A stretch of DNA of 64,000 nt from Chrysiogenes arsenatis DSM 11915. GTDB taxonomy: Bacteria; Chrysiogenota; Chrysiogenetes; Chrysiogenales; Chrysiogenaceae. Below are positions 36,369 through 44,730 of the stretch, piece after piece. A program made the translations under genes and the position numbers. The notes beneath the pieces were generated by a model. The model worked only from the letters and a program-made list of their open reading frames with translations, searched no databases and was not told the origin of the DNA. The stretch is taken from positions 1 through 64,000 of the forward strand of contig NZ_AWNK01000005.1 of the NCBI RefSeq assembly GCF_000469585.1. Reading direction: 5' to 3'. Numbering within the stretch: position 1 is the first letter of the stretch; each line of letters begins with the position of its first letter.

Positions 36369-36382
36369 TTGACATATATCAA
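36369..36382. promoter_or_regulatory. FNR/CRP-family binding site
   Basis: TTGACATATATCAA differs from the FNR consensus TTGAT-N4-ATCAA at one base. It lies 120 bp upstream of the receptor/CheZ-like gene start on the minus strand. The TTGACA within it may also be a -35 element on the plus strand. Confidence 0.45.
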
Positions 36383-36447
36383 TTTTATTTACTGAGAGAA
36401 GGGGTATAAGGGCATTAATGGTGCATGCAACTGCACATACACCGAAA

Positions 36448-36657
36448 CTATATGTCACAAAAAATTTTACATAAGGGGTCAATATGCACAGTGGATGTAG
36501 CGGTTCTTTTGCCAGCGGCACGCAAGTAGTCGATAAGTTGCGCATGATGGGTTTCAACCATCAGTTTTTTTCCAATTCCGGTCGATTTCACCTGTACCAA
36601 CTGCCAGACAGAGTTTGTGATGGAAACATTGGAGTCAAGCTGCCCTTCGTGCAACAT
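36448..36657 (-). other. Open frame of unclear status (possible decayed gene)
   Basis: Between the receptor-like gene and moeA (36250-36758) no clear gene is visible. The best frame encodes about 69 residues from an ATG at 36657 (MLHEGQLDSNVSITNSVWQL ... VETHHAQLIDYLRAAGKR), and stays open a further 20 codons upstream without a start. The HHAQLIDYLRAAGK stretch faintly recalls the HEAQLLxYLKxTG segment of GxxExxY proteins, but the flanking motifs are missing. It may be a remnant of a lost gene. A plus-strand frame at 36484-36690 overlaps it and is no more convincing. Confidence 0.25.
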
Positions 36658-36758
36658 GACGTACGGTGTAACCCCATGCCACGCCCATGATATCGGATCA
36701 ATTCAAGCGGCTGGTATCGGCTATTAGGCGCGAAGGGTAGCTTTTACTCCGAAACGCG

Positions 36759-37979
36759 CTAAATTCCTCCGAGCAACCCCGCCGCATTATGGACGTATGC
36801 GGCGACAATATCGCCCTGGCGATATTCGCTTTGTGGCTCCAAAACGAGAAACGCATTCGATTCAACCATCGAATCTATCACATGCGAATCTTGATTTGCC
36901 GCGGGATACGCTATCAGCTTCCCATTTTCAATTTGCAAGCGGGCGCGATCAAATTGCGTCCGCTTTTTTGTCTTTTTCGTACCGGCACCAAGTTCCACGT
37001 TCACAGCAACATTGGCGAATGACGCATATCCCGCCATTTTGCGCATGGCAGGCAAAAGGTAAAAATAGGCACAAAACATTGAGCTAATAGGGTTTCCAGG
37101 GAGGGCAAAAAGTAGTGTTGTGCCATGGAGCACTCCGAACGAAATTGGCTTGCCGGGTTTTTGACTCACGCTTTGGAAGTGCCAGCGGATGCCAAGATTC
37201 TTCGCGACGCGATTCATCATATCAAAATCGCCAGCCGATATCCCTGCCGAAGTAATAACGGCATCGAAACCGCTCAAATCGCTGAACATTGCTTGCAAGC
37301 TCGCCTCATCATCACGACTGACGCCAAGGTAAACCACTTCGCACCCAATGTTACGCAAAAGTGCCGCCACCGCCGGTCCATTCGAGTCGTACGTTTTCGT
37401 TGAATCATCAAGCGTCCCAGGATCGACAATTTCATTGCCCGACGATATCACCGCCACGCGAGGACGGCGATAGACCGAGAAATAGAAAACCCCCGCCGAA
37501 ATGTACCGCGCAATATGCCATGGGCGGACAGGTTCCCCCTGACAGCGAATCGTGGCACCACGAGCAATATCTTCGCCTGCGCGGCGGATATTCGCTGCCA
37601 GTTTTTTCGGTTCAAGTACGGTAACCTGCTCACCTTCAGAACGGGTAATTTCATATTCCACCACGGTATCCGCCCCCGCTGGAATGAATGCTCCCGTCAT
37701 AATGCGGTAGCAATGACCAGGTAAAAGCTTCAGTGCAGTGACATCATCACCCGCGGCAATCGTCCCTTGTACGGTCAATCGTGCCGGAAGCTCCGCAATA
37801 TCTGCAGCACGCACCGCAAATCCATCCATAGCGGCATTGTCGCAAGGTGGTAACGAACGCTGCGACGTAAGATCCCGTGCGACAACACGGTTCTGGGCTT
37901 CGAAAAGGCTTATCCGTTCGGTGCCAATGGTGCGAATGTGTTCTAAAACAGTATCGAGCGCTTGAGCGGGAGTGAGCAT
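36759..37979 (-). CDS. moeA: Molybdopterin molybdenumtransferase MoeA
   Basis: Inserts molybdenum (or tungsten) into adenylated molybdopterin, the last step of basic cofactor synthesis. The 406 residues show PPCDNAAMDGFAV, AGDDVTALKLLPGHCYRIMTGA, SSGNEIVDPG, DSNGPAVAALL, ITSAGISAGDFD and KPGKPISFG..ALPGNPIS, the standard MoeA series. The ATG at 37979 with AAAGGA is preferred to a TTG six codons earlier. It overlaps or abuts the CoA-binding gene, and implies that the host makes molybdenum or tungsten enzymes. Confidence 0.96.
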   Translation of the reverse strand: MLTPAQALDTVLEHIRTIGTERISLFEAQNRVVARDLTSQRSLPPCDNAAMDGFAVRAADIAELPARLTVQGTIAAGDDVTALKLLPGHCYRIMTGAFIPAGADTVVEYEITRSEGEQVTVLEPKKLAANIRRAGEDIARGATIRCQGEPVRPWHIARYISAGVFYFSVYRRPRVAVISSGNEIVDPGTLDDSTKTYDSNGPAVAALLRNIGCEVVYLGVSRDDEASLQAMFSDLSGFDAVITSAGISAGDFDMMNRVAKNLGIRWHFQSVSQKPGKPISFGVLHGTTLLFALPGNPISSMFCAYFYLLPAMRKMAGYASFANVAVNVELGAGTKKTKKRTQFDRARLQIENGKLIAYPAANQDSHVIDSMVESNAFLVLEPQSEYRQGDIVAAYVHNAAGLLGGI

Positions 37980-37993
37980 ATAAAAATCCTTTA

Positions 37994-38416
37994 TCAATGA
38001 ATTGGTTGTTTCCCGAAAATTCTAGCATGCTCCACCATCAAGCAGGCATCCATTACAACGGTTATGTCGTGTGTGCGCGCTTTGTTGGCGGATTCTTCGT
38101 GGGCAATACCAAGTTGCATCCAAATAGATTTTGCCCGACCGGAAATCGCCTGATCGACAAAGGGTGGTACGTTTTCAGATCGTTGAAAAATATTGACCAT
38201 ATCGACCGGCTCACTCAGTTCATCAAGCGAAGCAAGGCAGGTAGCGCCGAAAAACGTTTGTCCGGCATACGCTGGATTCACGGGGATGATGTGATATCCC
38301 TCGCGGTGGAGGTAAGCAGTGACCGAGTTTGCCGCCCGCCCTTCTTTTGGGGTATAGCCAACGACGGCGATGGTTTTTGTGCGCGTCAGTAATTCACGAA
38401 GTTGAACATCTGTCAT
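37994..38416 (-). CDS. CoA-binding domain protein (YccU-like)
   Basis: A 140-residue Rossmann-type protein of the CoA_binding_2 group: KTIAVVGYTPKEGRAANSVTAYLHREGYHIIPVNPAY near the N-terminus, then VDMVNIFQRSENVPPFVDQAI and SIWMQLGI, ending VVMDACLMVEHAR. Homologues bind CoA in crystal structures, but the cell role is unknown. It ends 15 bp before the moeA start. Confidence 0.9.
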   Translation of the reverse strand: MTDVQLRELLTRTKTIAVVGYTPKEGRAANSVTAYLHREGYHIIPVNPAYAGQTFFGATCLASLDELSEPVDMVNIFQRSENVPPFVDQAISGRAKSIWMQLGIAHEESANKARTHDITVVMDACLMVEHARIFGKQPIH

Positions 38417-38471
38417 ATCGTTCTCCTTTTCGATAATTTCTCTGTTTCAGTATCTGTGGCTGCCACAATCC

Positions 38472-38530
38472 GTCATTTCGAACGAGCAGCGCGAGGAGAA
38501 ATCTAGATCTCTCACTTCGTTCGAGATGAC
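38472..38530. repeat. Dispersed palindromic repeat, copy E
   Basis: A full 59-bp unit, GTCATTTCGAACGAGCAGCG ... CACTTCGTTCGAGATGAC, in the opposite orientation to C1 and D. The centre is AGATCTAGAT-like. It lies between rsmE and the CoA-binding gene. Confidence 0.85.
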
Positions 38531-38569
38531 TGGCAAACTCCCCAAACGGCTACGGGTATTCTTGCCACA

Positions 38570-39295
38570 TTACATATCACCAAACACATGCTGGGCAAGT
38601 GTCACGCCTGCAATCTGAGCCGTCTGAGCTTTGAGAATGCGCGGGCCGAGCGTGGCGAAATGGGTACCTTTGTGCTGCGCAAAGGCAATTTCATCACGAT
38701 GAAATCCACCTTCTGGCCCAAAAATGAGCATCAATGATGGCATGGCTGACAACGAAATATCGCTTAGATTCTGCCCATCTTTTTCGTAAAAAAGCACCTT
38801 CGGAATTTCGCCGTATGTCCCCTGAAAAAGGTCTTTGAAGGAACACACATCGCTCACCTGTACTGGCGCTGTACGTTGATTCTGTTTTTGCGACTCTTCC
38901 GATATACGCTGCAGTTTCTGCCGTTTGGCAGCAAAGCTCTGTGAAGTATACTGGACAACCGTGTGTTGCGAATGGAAAAGGATCAACTCGCTTGCGCCAA
39001 GTTCGGTGAACATCCGCATCGTGTCGAAGATGTGGTTCCCTTTCGTAAGGGCGCACGCCACGATAATCCGTACCGGCGATTCAATATTATGCTGCTGGGG
39101 GTCAAGAAGCGTAATCGTAGCGCTGGAATCATCGACCGCACTGACCAATCCGCGATAGCGAATATTCTGGTCGGTGATAATAGGGATAACAGAGCCCTCT
39201 TTGGCGCGCAACACTCGCACGAGATGGTGAAAATCGTCGCCACTCAGAACGCACTGATCGTCAGTAATCGTGTGCTGCGCAACCAAAAACGCCAC
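38570..39295 (-). CDS. rsmE: 16S rRNA m3U1498 methyltransferase
   Basis: Methylates N3 of U1498 in 16S rRNA. A 241-residue SPOUT enzyme: an N-terminal PUA-like part (HHLVRVLRAKEGSVI), then ACALTKGNHIFDTMRMFTELGASELILF, RISEESQKQNQRTAPVQV, and the knot LIFGPEGGFHRDEI with TLGPRILKAQTA near the C-terminus. The GTG at 39295 overlaps the prmA stop (TAGTG) and has AAGGAG upstream, so it is preferred to an ATG nine codons earlier inside prmA. The prmA-rsmE pair is common in bacteria. Confidence 0.95.
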   Translation of the reverse strand: MAFLVAQHTITDDQCVLSGDDFHHLVRVLRAKEGSVIPIITDQNIRYRGLVSAVDDSSATITLLDPQQHNIESPVRIIVACALTKGNHIFDTMRMFTELGASELILFHSQHTVVQYTSQSFAAKRQKLQRISEESQKQNQRTAPVQVSDVCSFKDLFQGTYGEIPKVLFYEKDGQNLSDISLSAMPSLMLIFGPEGGFHRDEIAFAQHKGTHFATLGPRILKAQTAQIAGVTLAQHVFGDM

Positions 39296-40200
39296 TAAAA
39301 CTCTCCTTGAATGGAACACCATTGACCAGCCACATCGACAACCGTTTGCAGATTGCGCAACCCTTTCTGGCGGAGGATAGTGGTAATTTCTGCTTCACGC
39401 GTGCAGAGGATACCGGAAAGGACAAGATATTTTTTTCCCAGGCGGAAGTAGTCATCGATCAATAAGAGGTGAACATCAGCCGTGATATTCGCCAACACAA
39501 TATCAAATACCCCTTGCATCTGATCGCTGGTACCCGTTTGCACGGTGATATCAGAAGGATTGACGTCATTCAGCTCCATATTCTTCAGTGCCACTCGTTC
39601 GCAGTCGGAGTCATTATCAATCGCAACAATCGGCTTGGCTCCGAGTTTTTGGGCACAGATGGCAAGAATTCCCGAACCCGTTCCAATATCAAGTACCGAC
39701 ATACCTGCCACTGGCAGCCCACCAAGTGCTTCAATACACAGTGCGGTGGTCGGATGTTGCCCAGTACCAAACGCCATACCGGGATCGATAAAGATTACCG
39801 CACGATAGCTGGCTGCTTTTTCCGGAGTAATCGGAATCCATGCCGGATTGATAAGTATGCCACCGCGCAACTCGAGTGGAGAAAAAAATTCTTTCCAACA
39901 ATTTTCCCAATCAGCGGGCAAGACTGTCGTCGCCGAAAATGGTGTAAAAGTTTTTTCTTCAAGGTACTGCGCTACCGCGACGCGATTGGATTCGTACACA
40001 TCAGGCGGGAAGTAAGCCTTCATCGTTTGTCGTTCCTGACCCTCTTCGTCTTCTAACTCTTTCGTCACAAATCCTTCTGCACCGAAATAGGTGAGCCATG
40101 CTTCGGCCTCTTCAATAGCAGCGGCAGGGAGTGAGACTTTTAACTCAATTGATGGTGCTGGTTGGTACTTCAAATTCAAAGCGGTTTCTTGGTGCGTCAT
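39295..40200 (-). CDS. prmA: Ribosomal protein L11 methyltransferase
   Basis: Trimethylates ribosomal protein L11. The 301-residue protein has an N-terminal recognition domain and a SAM domain: FGTGQHPTTALC (about 145-156), MSVLDIGTGSGILAI (about 165-179), AIDNDSDCERVALKNME and VLANITADVHL. The ATG at 40200 follows AGAGGAGGG, a strong site, even though it starts 56 bp inside the upstream lipoprotein gene. RsmE follows with an overlapping stop/start. Confidence 0.95.
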   Translation of the reverse strand: MTHQETALNLKYQPAPSIELKVSLPAAAIEEAEAWLTYFGAEGFVTKELEDEEGQERQTMKAYFPPDVYESNRVAVAQYLEEKTFTPFSATTVLPADWENCWKEFFSPLELRGGILINPAWIPITPEKAASYRAVIFIDPGMAFGTGQHPTTALCIEALGGLPVAGMSVLDIGTGSGILAICAQKLGAKPIVAIDNDSDCERVALKNMELNDVNPSDITVQTGTSDQMQGVFDIVLANITADVHLLLIDDYFRLGKKYLVLSGILCTREAEITTILRQKGLRNLQTVVDVAGQWCSIQGEF

Positions 40201-41617
40201 AGAGACGGAACCCTCCTCTGGTAACTTCTACAATAAAAGGAAATTTTACGTGACGCCCTGCTTCGCGACACATCAGGCCGGTTACACCAAGAAAACACGC
40301 ATTGTTAAGCGTCTCAATGCCGTGAGTAAGCACCTGCTTTGCCAGTATCCCGGCGTCGTATCCTTGGGCTTGGAGCGTGCTTGGCAGTTGATCGGTGACG
40401 CTCGCAAGGTGGTGCCGGAACGATACGTCTGGCAACCAGTTTTGGTTGGAAAGGTAGGTGGTGGGAAATTTTGCCCCGTAGATATGCGGAGCCGCTTCTA
40501 ACAGTTTCGGCGTTTGCCAAAAACTCGTCCCGTACAAGCGGATTATGTTCATATTGAAATTATAAAAAGGGAACTGTGGCACAACGACAAGCGCATCCAG
40601 AGGCCCGCCAGGGAGAAACGCCCCGTCAAAGTCCGTCGAATAGGTGGCAAACTTTTCGCGATCACTGCTTTGACCAATTACACGGCCGCGAAACTCACGA
40701 ATCAACGCTGACTGATTATTCTGTGATGGAGAGTACGTCCGCTCGCGATAGAGACGAATTGGTGTTTGCGCCAGTTCATTTTTCAGTCGCAACGCAATGC
40801 TTTGGGAGATAGTATCATCGGGCGCAAAGGAGATATACCGCTGCACATTATCGGCCAGCATCTGGCGTTTGATGGCACGGATTTCGTCAGCAATGCTCAA
40901 TCCGACCGAATACTGATTCGGATGAGCTGGGTTATTCGCAATGGTCGGGAAAATAAAGACACGATTCGGATCGTTCAAAAATGGCTCAAGCACAGCAAGA
41001 CGATCTGGGCGTAAGGGGCCGATCACGACGCGGTACGACGCTATTAGATCAACCAATGCTTCGGGGGTAATGGTAGCCGTGTTAATCAACCGGAAGGAGA
41101 ATTTTTCGGCTTCGGCAGCGGCCAGTATCCCTTGCAATATATCTCGCGAAAACGGGAAGTACTGCCCTGTCATATCAAGCAAAACGGCAACTAGCGGAAT
41201 TTGTCCAAGAAAGAGCGTCGTAAATTCATCCGTCGCCTGGGTGAGCGGGACAAATTCATGCGAGTCAGCCGCTGCTTCAGCGGTATCGACACCAGAAGTC
41301 AACGCAAGCTGAAGTTCAAGCCGTTGCTGAATTTCGGCGAGTTGGGTAATCCGATGTGCCGGCGGTTCAAAGGTCTGGCGGTAGAGTTGGAGTCGATCAT
41401 AAGCCAGTTGGAAATCATCCTGCACCATGGCCAAGAGGATATTACCATACGCTTCGGTTTCCGCTTCGCGCTGTTCTTCGGTTTGGTAGGTTCCTGCGCT
41501 GGTATAGGTAGAGGATTGAATACCATCAAATTCACTTTCCGGTATTTTCCGCGCACAGCCAACCAGCAATACAAGAAGCGTCAGGCATACCCAAAAGCGC
41601 ACCATATATACCTTCAT
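40145..41617 (-). CDS. LppC/LpoA-like lipoprotein (penicillin-binding protein activator family)
   Basis: A 490-residue outer-envelope lipoprotein with lipobox LLVLLVGCARK (Cys about 21). After a helical N-terminal region comes a periplasmic-binding-like domain (VPLVAVLLDMTGQYFPFSRDILQGI, VIGPLRPDRLAVLEP, VFIFPTIANNPAHPNQYSVG), as in LpoA-type activators of peptidoglycan synthase. A second ATG at 41605 (after AAGG) is an equal start candidate. It lies between the SPOR gene and prmA, which also suggests a cell-envelope role. An alternative is a solute-binding protein of the Leu/Ile/Val family. Confidence 0.78.
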   Translation of the reverse strand: MKVYMVRFWVCLTLLVLLVGCARKIPESEFDGIQSSTYTSAGTYQTEEQREAETEAYGNILLAMVQDDFQLAYDRLQLYRQTFEPPAHRITQLAEIQQRLELQLALTSGVDTAEAAADSHEFVPLTQATDEFTTLFLGQIPLVAVLLDMTGQYFPFSRDILQGILAAAEAEKFSFRLINTATITPEALVDLIASYRVVIGPLRPDRLAVLEPFLNDPNRVFIFPTIANNPAHPNQYSVGLSIADEIRAIKRQMLADNVQRYISFAPDDTISQSIALRLKNELAQTPIRLYRERTYSPSQNNQSALIREFRGRVIGQSSDREKFATYSTDFDGAFLPGGPLDALVVVPQFPFYNFNMNIIRLYGTSFWQTPKLLEAAPHIYGAKFPTTYLSNQNWLPDVSFRHHLASVTDQLPSTLQAQGYDAGILAKQVLTHGIETLNNACFLGVTGLMCREAGRHVKFPFIVEVTRGGFRLYDAPRNRFEFEVPTSTIN

Positions 41618-42412
41618 TTACTCTTTCACTTCTACAGCATACGGAAAAAGTTTTTCTTTCTCTTTAATCTCGTCGGCAACTTGGCGAGCTTTGGCCATAT
41701 CATCATATTTACCAACGCGAACGCGGTACCACATCCCTTTGTCACCCAGATCGGCAATGGTGTAATAGGCATCATAGCGTTTTTTAAGCAGGTCTTGAAC
41801 CCGCTCTAAAGCGCGATCTTCTGTTTTAAACGCTCCTATTTGAATCGTAAAAGATCCCGTAGGCAACGTACGACGGTAACGTGCGTTCGGGTCAGTGGCG
41901 GCAGGCGTAGCGGCGGTTGATGTGGTGGCTGGTGCTTGCGTTGCAGCCGGACGTGCTGGTGTGGCGGGCGCAGGTGTCGGCGCAACTACCGCCACTTGTT
42001 TTTTTGCGTTGTCTAATACTTCTTTTTTCTGCTGTTGCACTTCCTGAGCGCGAATAGCTGAGTCTTCAGCAGCCTCAACACGTTGTTCTTCGGGAAGTTT
42101 CGGCACATCAGAGTAGCGAAGTTCCGGCGGAGTTGCAGGGAGGGTGGCATCGCTACGGCTTGGTTGCAGTTTCAGCACCTCGTCACGACTTAACGGAGTG
42201 TTTGCACTCCCAGTATTTTCCGCAATGGTGGGTGGGGTTTGCAAGGTAGCGACTTCTTGCGCAGCGGGTTCTTTTGGACCCAGCACAATACGTCCGACAA
42301 AGATGCCAAGGCCAAAGACGAGTGTCACCCCGACGATGAAAACCAAAAGCATAATAAAAGTTTGTCGATTACTTTTATGTTCAACTCTGCCACTTCCAAA
42401 TTGCTGATCCAC
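41618..42412 (-). CDS. SPOR-domain membrane protein
   Basis: A 264-residue protein with a short cytoplasmic N-terminus, one membrane segment (about 18-42, FIMLLVFIVGVTLVFGLGIF), a long Ala/Pro/Thr-rich linker and a C-terminal SPOR domain (about 185-264, SFTIQIGAFKTEDRALERVQ). SPOR domains bind denuded septal glycan, so it probably localises to the division site. It follows argS by 36 bp and abuts the LppC-like lipoprotein, a neighbourhood that fits a role in wall synthesis. Confidence 0.9.
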   Translation of the reverse strand: MDQQFGSGRVEHKSNRQTFIMLLVFIVGVTLVFGLGIFVGRIVLGPKEPAAQEVATLQTPPTIAENTGSANTPLSRDEVLKLQPSRSDATLPATPPELRYSDVPKLPEEQRVEAAEDSAIRAQEVQQQKKEVLDNAKKQVAVVAPTPAPATPARPAATQAPATTSTAATPAATDPNARYRRTLPTGSFTIQIGAFKTEDRALERVQDLLKKRYDAYYTIADLGDKGMWYRVRVGKYDDMAKARQVADEIKEKEKLFPYAVEVKE

Positions 42413-42448
42413 AATAACCTCCTTAACTGCGTTCTGAAGTTTCCCGCG

Positions 42449-44119
42449 TTACATTTTCTGCGGCGCACTCACCCCGAGCAAATGTAATCCATTGGCGACA
42501 ACTTGTCGCGTGGCTTCTACGAGTGTGGTCCGCGCGGCCGTCAACTCATCTGTTTCGGCACCGATCACGCGGCAGGTATTGTAAAAGCTATGGAAGTTAG
42601 AAGCGAGTTCATTCAAATAATGGGGAATGCGATGCCCTTCTCGCGCCAAAGCTGCGCCAGCGACAACTTCGGGAAATTTAACAAGCGTTTTAATCAGTTC
42701 GCGTTCCTGAGGTGATGTGACAGCTGCGAGCGAAATGTTTTCGAGCGGCAGTGCCGGATACTGCTGATTCGCTTTCAACTGTTCGACAATACTACAGCAG
42801 CGAGCGTGTGAATACTGCACATAGAAAACGGGATTTTCGTTGGTCTGTTTTTTGGCCAATTCAAGATCAAAGTCTAGTTGCGAATCGCTACGACGCATGA
42901 GGAAAAAGTAGCGTGCAGCATCGGTGCCGACTTCATTCAATACGTCAATTAACGCATCAAATTCGCCGCTCCGCGTGCTCATGGCCACTGGCTTCCCATC
43001 ACGCAACAGGTTAACCAGTTGAATCAAGATCACTTCGAGTGTATTTTCTGGAGCGCCGAGCAGTTGCATCGCCGCGTTCATCCGTCCGACATATCCGTGG
43101 TGATCGGCACCCCAGATATCAATGATCGTCGTAAACTCTCTGTCAAGCTTGTTTTTATGGTAGGCAATATCGGCTGCAAAGTAAGTCGTTTCGCCATTGG
43201 AGCGACGCACAACGCGATCTTTATCGTCGGTATAATTTGTAGTTTTCACCCAGAGCGCTCCGTCTTCTTCATACGCCCCTTTCGTTTCTAGCAGTTGATC
43301 AAGCACACGGGCAACATGTCCGCCCTCGTGCAGTGACTTTTCTGAAAAATAGGTATCAAACGTGACTTCAAAGGTTTTAAGGTCGTCGATAATCCCCTGA
43401 AGAATAATATCACCGGTCAATTTCGTAAAAAACGGCAACGCAGCATCGTCATGCTCAAACTTCGGGCCATACTTCGCAACCACATCACGCGCAATACCGA
43501 TAATGTAGTCGCCTTGATAACAGTTTTCATCGAGTTGAAATGACTCGTGACCAAGGAGCTGCATATAGCGGATGTACGTGGAACGACCAAGATTATTCAT
43601 TTGGTTGCCAGCATCATTAATATAGTACTCGCGGGTGACATCGTATCCGGCAAAAGCGAGTAGCCGCGCGAGCGTATCACCCACAGCAGCTCCGCGCCCA
43701 TGACCGATATGCAGTGGGCCGGTTGGGTTCGCGCTGACAAATTCAACCATAACTTTATGCTTCTTGCCGACGTTCGAAGCACCGTACTGCTCTTGCTGCA
43801 CAAAAACTTCGCGAAGTTTATCGTGATACGCGGCATCGGCAATCGTGAAGTTAATAAATCCAGGGCCGGCAATTTCACACTTGGCCATATAGGGATGCTC
43901 TGCAGAATGTGTTACGATAATTTCAGCAATACGGCGCGGCGACAACCGTGTTGGCCGAGCAAGCTGCATCGCAACATTACAGGCATAATCACCAAAACTC
44001 TTGTCTTTTGGAATTTCAATGATAATATCCGGAACTTGTGATGGGGGAATAGGAAATTCGCCGGTGGTGATGGCTTTTGTTATACTTTGGCGAATAATTG
44101 TGCTCAAAACCTGTTTCAT
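42449..44119 (-). CDS. argS: Arginyl-tRNA synthetase
   Basis: Charges tRNA-Arg. The 556-residue class I enzyme has the N-terminal Add-1 domain (IEIPKDKSFGDYACNVAM), the HIGH motif as HIGHGRGAAVGD (about 135), the KMSK-type loop KPVAMSTRSGEF and the DALR anticodon domain at the C-terminus. Length is standard. It heads a minus-strand array with the SPOR, lipoprotein, prmA and rsmE genes. Confidence 0.97.
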   Translation of the reverse strand: MKQVLSTIIRQSITKAITTGEFPIPPSQVPDIIIEIPKDKSFGDYACNVAMQLARPTRLSPRRIAEIIVTHSAEHPYMAKCEIAGPGFINFTIADAAYHDKLREVFVQQEQYGASNVGKKHKVMVEFVSANPTGPLHIGHGRGAAVGDTLARLLAFAGYDVTREYYINDAGNQMNNLGRSTYIRYMQLLGHESFQLDENCYQGDYIIGIARDVVAKYGPKFEHDDAALPFFTKLTGDIILQGIIDDLKTFEVTFDTYFSEKSLHEGGHVARVLDQLLETKGAYEEDGALWVKTTNYTDDKDRVVRRSNGETTYFAADIAYHKNKLDREFTTIIDIWGADHHGYVGRMNAAMQLLGAPENTLEVILIQLVNLLRDGKPVAMSTRSGEFDALIDVLNEVGTDAARYFFLMRRSDSQLDFDLELAKKQTNENPVFYVQYSHARCCSIVEQLKANQQYPALPLENISLAAVTSPQERELIKTLVKFPEVVAGAALAREGHRIPHYLNELASNFHSFYNTCRVIGAETDELTAARTTLVEATRQVVANGLHLLGVSAPQKM

Positions 44120-44281
44120 AATTGGAGCGACCTCTTGGAGTACGTTTCACTGAATACGTGCCGAATATAGTGTCTGTCGGTTCAGAGTGCAAGGCATTCT
44201 GATTTTTCGATGCAAAATAGTTCGTATCCCGTTTGCGTTTACTCTCGTTCATGTGTATTATCTCGATCTTATTTTTTCATT

Positions 44282-44301
44282 CTTATAAGTGAGCTTATAA
44301 G
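44282..44301. promoter_or_regulatory. Double CTTATAAG element
   Basis: CTTATAAG-TGAG-CTTATAAG: two 8-bp units, each itself a palindrome, 12 bp apart centre to centre, about 67 bp before the STAS gene start. This looks like a tandem or dimeric operator in the control region of the signalling module. Confidence 0.4.
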
Positions 44302-44367
44302 GGGCATTCAGGTGCTCTGCTTTGTAATAAGATACTAATTTGATTTTCTACCGCAAAGGAGTTTGCC

Positions 44368-44679
44368 ATGGAACTGTACAAGAAGAATCAGTCGACCATT
44401 GTGATTACGGGGCACATTAAAAGCATTATTGATGCGCAAACTATTCGCAAGTCTATCGAGGACAGTATCACGCAGGGGAGCCGTTCGATTCATCTGATTA
44501 TCGAAGATTCTTTCTCTATGACCTCCGCTGTTATCGGGTTTCTTTTAAAAGTAGTCAACGATGGCGTGCAGATCTCCATTACCCTCTCCGATCACCGCTT
44601 ATGGAAACTTTTGAATGATTTCCAACTCATCAACGTTTTAAATGTTCAGGAAAAACCAGCGATCGAAAAACACCACTGA
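44368..44679 (+). CDS. STAS-domain protein (anti-sigma antagonist-like)
   Basis: A 103-residue stand-alone STAS-like protein: VITGHIKSIIDAQTIRKSIEDSI, then HLIIEDSFSMTSAVIGFLLKV, where the SMTS loop takes the place of the phospho-Ser DSSG of SpoIIAA. The start follows AAAGGAG. It is the first gene of a plus-strand series with a histidine kinase and a diguanylate cyclase, so it probably acts as their switch partner, by analogy with other STAS proteins. Confidence 0.78.
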   Translation: MELYKKNQSTIVITGHIKSIIDAQTIRKSIEDSITQGSRSIHLIIEDSFSMTSAVIGFLLKVVNDGVQISITLSDHRLWKLLNDFQLINVLNVQEKPAIEKHH

Positions 44680-44730
44680 TTCACGAGATGGCTCGCGTCA
44701 CCAATAACAAGCACGAGGGTTAACCATTCT

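Noticed and set aside
36484-36690. Plus-strand 68-residue frame
   Set aside because: Overlaps an equally doubtful minus-strand frame; composition and lack of any motif do not support it.
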